Shown piece after piece: positions 60,614 through 64,000 of a stretch of DNA of 64,000 nucleotides. Position 1 is the first letter of the stretch, and each line of letters starts with the position of its first letter. Source of the DNA: Blastocrithidia nonstop (Eukaryota > Euglenozoa > Kinetoplastea > Trypanosomatida > Trypanosomatidae); assembly GCA_028554745.1 (NCBI GenBank), contig JAQOTN010000004.1:1-64000 (forward strand), given 5' to 3'. The position numbers and the translations under genes are program-made. The notes below the pieces were generated by a model. The model was not told the DNA's origin and ran no database searches. It saw only the letters and a list, made by a program, of their open reading frames with translations.

Positions 60614-62803
60614 ATGGAGACAACTTCAACTATTGCCATCCGCAAGGTGTGTTCGAATCAGTCATTGTATAATTATCCTTCGCCAGCATGCCAAAGAAAT
60701 TTTGGATAGTTTACACTCACACCTAACAGTAAATAGTTATAATATTCTCCACATGGTTTGTCAGATAATACTTCTTTGGCCTCTTCACCTCAGCCACCAC
60801 CACCACCACCATTTCTCTCCGCTGTCATTTTACTCAATAGCCCATCAAATGGTAAATGATAATTTATGGAGTATCAACGATTGTACAAACTGTATCGTTC
60901 ATCACGTGCGTCTAACGTCACGACAGAACGTGAAAAAATTAACTCTCATTTTCACAGTGATGATGTATCTACAAATTACCATACATCCAATAACACTGCA
61001 AGTCACAATGAAAGCTCGTCATTTTATTGTTACTTTATATGTGCAGATGGCGCATATGAGGCAATGTGTACTTATTTCACATCGATATCAAAGTAACACA
61101 CTAATAAAGATGATGATGATGATAGTAACAATGATAATAACGAAGATGACGATATAACAATAAAATAAACTACTCATAATCAGCACTTGCAAACTAAGTA
61201 GTGTGACACAAATACAGTTAATGCCGCTACTGCAAGCAATAGCGGTAACAGTAAAAAGAAAAATAATTAGGGGTGTAGAAATTATTTACCATTGTGTGAT
61301 GTAGTCATAGGTGATATGGATAGCTGTGATCGGTCCAAATTGCACCCACGTGCGGTGACGACTAGGCAACACGGCCATTCGTCAGCTGCGTTGAACGATG
61401 CACAGCACTCACACTCATATATTGATAAAACACAACTCAAGTGATATGATACCGTAGAAACTATTCCATAAGAGGTTTTGTAAGCTATTCACACGAAAAT
61501 ACGTGATGAGCACAAGAATAGTAATAATAGTAGTGGCACAAATTAGGATATTGACAGTGATGTAAAATGCAGTGTATGTTAACCTATTATTTTACCAGTC
61601 AAGTGCCAAATGACAACTGATTTTCAGAAATGTGTGTTACTGCTGAGACGACTTAAACACGCTTTTCCGTCCGACTTTGGACTCACACATGATGAGAATA
61701 ATAAATTGTAGCAATTGGCCCTTTCATGTGCAAACGAGTAGGCAGCTACACCAAGTTTTTCTGATGATAATAATACACGCTGCACCATTAACAGTAGCGA
61801 TAACTTTGTTCCAAAGTCATACAACTAACTTTATTTACAATGCACATAGATGGTCAAAAATGAACTGCATCGTTCATTGTTTGATTACAGTGCTGTAAAT
61901 GATGAAAATGAGAAAGTTGCACTACAAAAATAAGAAGCGCGCTGTAAGACATTACTTGCATAAACTATTTCTGAATGCACTATTGATGTTCGTGTTGATA
62001 ATAAGAATAATGATGACATTGAAAGGAAGTGTTGTAATTCGTCAATAAAAACTGTCATCTTACCTAATATTGCAGTGCTTGGTGCGCTGGGTGGCCGCTT
62101 TGACCATGAAATGGTAGTTGCCTCTTGTCTTCTTCGCTTTGCCAAGGACTTTCACCTGATGGTGACAAATCGCAGTAATGTGATGTTTGCATGTTGACCT
62201 GATGGTATAACACAGTGATTGCCACGTGGCGTTTATAGATTAACGCCTGCATCAACCGAAATATTAGCTGCAGCACCAAAAGTAGACACAACTGATAAAA
62301 GTGTAACAAATCAGATTATATGTTCTGATAGTGCAAAATAAGAAGAAATTGCATCACACTTGATTCACAAAGAAGATGACAAACCAGCCGATAATAATAG
62401 TAGTGATGCTGATTGTTTTAATAGTGATGTCAGTGATTTACGAACATCCTCACAACGTCAAGGTGCAATCGATCAAATCAAGAATGTGCAAGTAACTTGT
62501 GGTGTCATTCCATACGGCGAAGTAGCGGAGATGGAAACAACAGGATTGGTGTGAAATATTGTCAATGGTAGACCTGACAAATGCGATGACGTTACGCAGA
62601 CAAGCTCCTATCGATTTCGTTTTGATGAAATTGTATCAGCATGCAATATTGTACGAGATGATGTGGTGACTATTGATCTGCGTGTAACATCAGCCAGAAA
62701 TGCTGATACCAAATATTGCCAATTCAAAAATGAACGTACTGCGCATACTATGAAAAGTACGCACAATCCTCCTACAATTTTTACAAGCTAGCGTCTGTAT
62801 TAA
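60614..62803 (+). CDS. TPK1: Thiamine pyrophosphokinase with large low-complexity inserts
   Basis: One frame of about 729 residues, roughly three times the usual length. Core motifs are in order: S-A-V-I-L-L-N-S-P near residue 70, F-I-C-A-D-G-A-Y-E-A near 140, C-D-V-V-I-G-D-M-D-S near 232, L-G-A-L-G-G-R-F-D-H near 490 and the C-terminal T-C-G-V-I-P-Y-G ... T-T-G-L-V-W-N (Trp is TGA). The enzyme transfers pyrophosphate from ATP to thiamine. The extra ~480 residues are mainly Asp/Asn runs after the D-G-A motif, a ~240-residue insert between D-M-D-S and G-G-R-F-D-H, and an insert after the substrate region. All key residues remain, so activity is plausible. End: TAG 62789 or TAA 62801. Confidence 0.88.
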
Positions 62804-63275
62804 AAATACCATTAAAAAAAATTAATACTTAAAATTTTTTTATTTCAATTTTTTTTTACTGTGATATACAGCATAAACACAATAAAAAAATTATCAATTT
62901 CAGCAATTTTCAAAAAAAATGTAGTGATTAATCAGAAAAGTGCAATTAAAAGAATATCGAGTAAATAATAATTATTAAACTTACTACGAATTATTACAAT
63001 ATATTATTCTTGCTTGCATTAATCATGTATGTTTTTTTAGTTGGTATATTATCGTACACAACAATTATATTGAAATACAAATGATAGTTTGTGCTATACT
63101 ACATGATAATTTTTTTAACATGTTCAATGCTCCCCTAAAATGATACGAATTTACACTAAACTAATTTTTACTAAAAACACGACCATTGCCGAAAAATTAT
63201 ATTTTACTTTATTTGTTTGTTTGCAGTTTATATTTTGTGCATAACACTTTTACAGACAACAACAACAAAAAGCAA
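62804..63275. other. AT-rich spacer with candidate acceptors of RPS4
   Basis: About 470 bases. A pyrimidine tract TTTATTTGTTTGTTTGCAG ends at 63226 and a second acceptor-like ...TTTTACAG at 63255, both shortly before the RPS4 start. Confidence 0.55.
63208..63226 (+). promoter_or_regulatory. Candidate trans-splice acceptor of RPS4
   Basis: The strongest pyrimidine-tract-plus-CAG site in the window, 50 bases before the ATG of a highly expressed gene. Confidence 0.45.
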
Positions 63276-64000
63276 ATGGCTAAGAAGCACCTCAAGCGCT
63301 TGTACGCACCCAAGGATTGGATGCTAAGCAAGTTGACTGGTGTGTTTGCACCACGACCACGTCCAGGACCACACAAACTTCGTGAGTGTTTGCCTTTACT
63401 GATTATCATCCGTAACCGTCTCAAGTACGCTCTAAATGCTCGTGAAGGTGAAATGATCTTACGTCAGGGCCTCGTCAATGTGGATCACCATCCTCGTAAA
63501 GACGGCAAATACCCAGCTGGATTTATGGATGTGATTGAGATCCCCAAGACTGGTGACCGCTTCCGTTTATTGTATGATGTGAAGGGCCGCTTTGTACTGG
63601 TCAACATCTCATAGGCAGAGACGCACATCAAGTTACTGAAATGGTTGTAAACATCTACACCGCCACTGGTCGTGTACCTGTTGCCGTAACACATGATGGT
63701 CACCGTATTCGCTACCCAGACCCACTGACTTCCATCGGTGATACACTTGTGTACAACACCGTGCAGAAGAAAGTGGTCGACCTTGTAAAGAGTGGACGAG
63801 GCAAAGCTGTGCTGATTACTGGTGGAGCTAATCGTGGTCGTATCGGTGAGATTGTCTCCATTGAACGACACCCTGGTGCGTTCAACATTGCACGTCTGAA
63901 GGATTCCGCAGGTAATGAATTTGCTACTCGTGCGGCTAACATCTTTGTCATTGGCAAGGACTTGTCTCATCCTCTAGTGACATTACCTAAGCAACAGGGT
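63276..64000 (+). CDS. RPS4: 40S ribosomal protein S4 (eS4), partial at right edge, with frame slip
   Basis: Starts [13 protein letters not shown] and runs 121 residues through [12 protein letters not shown], with TAG at 63612 as Glu. Near 63636-63642 the frame changes; the rest continues as [19 protein letters not shown] and on to the window edge. Removing two bases (TG) after the A-run gives the family spacing L-K-V-V-N. The wording of the protein is close to trypanosomatid S4 as I recall it (for example L-S-E-A-E and [10 protein letters not shown]). eS4 is an essential small-subunit protein, so the slip is more likely an assembly error than real. The last ~25 residues lie outside the window. 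Confidence 0.93.

Noticed and set aside
1-64000. Reading the region as a pseudogene graveyard under the standard code
   Set aside because: Family motifs continue in one frame for kilobases through TAA/TAG/TGA, with those codons at conserved Glu and Trp positions.
1-64000. Ciliate-type code with TAA/TAG as Gln (Condylostoma or karyorelict)
   Set aside because: I first favoured this because of Gln-like runs. EF-hand position 12, GPN1 Y-K-E-V-M, NAPE-PLD D-W-W-E-E and acylase P-V-E-F require Glu, and S4 looks trypanosomatid.

Overview
This window reads as a nuclear segment of a trypanosomatid flagellate that uses the Blastocrithidia-type genetic code. In host genes with clear family matches, TGA stands where Trp is conserved and TAA/TAG stand where Glu is conserved. 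Examples are three EF-hand position-12 codons in a peflin-like protein, the Y-K-E-V-M motif and F-T-W-S-A-S-G of GPN1, L-D-W-W-E-E of a NAPE-PLD-like enzyme, and W-R-W of a C-type lectin domain. Coding regions usually end at a TAA where the sequence turns very AT-rich, so TAA appears to be both sense and stop. The partial ribosomal protein S4 at the right edge resembles trypanosomatid S4 as I remember it. Every gene I can support lies on the + strand, none needs an intron, and several starts follow a pyrimidine tract plus AG. That is the pattern of a polycistronic, trans-spliced array. Under this code every frame is open everywhere, so conventional ORFs here are only fragments and calls rest on family motifs, composition and frame continuity.

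Layout. 1-10.0 kb: a tandem duplication of a two-gene unit, a membrane-anchored penicillin-acylase-family hydrolase followed by a penta-EF-hand protein. Copy A has a broken acylase and an intact EF-hand gene; copy B has the reverse. 10.8-13.7 kb: a large helical protein interrupted by frame slips. 14.6-15.5 kb: a Cys-pair plus coiled-coil protein. 15.9-19.5 kb: a WD40 protein. 19.85-21.1 kb: NAPE-PLD-like metallo-beta-lactamase fold enzyme. 21.6-24.4 kb: RNA polymerase III subunit RPC5. 25.3-28.9 kb: EDC4-like decapping scaffold. 30.0-34.4 kb: AK7-like adenylate kinase with a DPY-30 motif and an altered P-loop. 35.5-37.5 kb: an unresolved Cys-rich protein.

39-46 kb: three type I membrane proteins with C-type-lectin-like ectodomains; two share an almost identical membrane/cytoplasmic module. 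47.4 kb: LYR-motif protein. 48.4-50.7 kb: coiled-coil protein. 51.15-52.4 kb: GPN1 GTPase. 52.9-56.4 kb: a PHD-like, acidic, low-complexity protein. 57.0-59.9 kb: three small membrane proteins. 60.6-62.8 kb: thiamine pyrophosphokinase swollen by low-complexity inserts. 63.3 kb to the edge: RPS4.

The genes do not form one pathway. They are housekeeping, RNA-metabolism, flagellar and surface genes in one transcription direction. Many enzymes carry long Asn/Ser/Asp/Glu-rich inserts. Single-base frame slips at homopolymers recur, suggesting either residual long-read error or real decay. No tRNA, rRNA, CRISPR or recognisable retroelement was seen.
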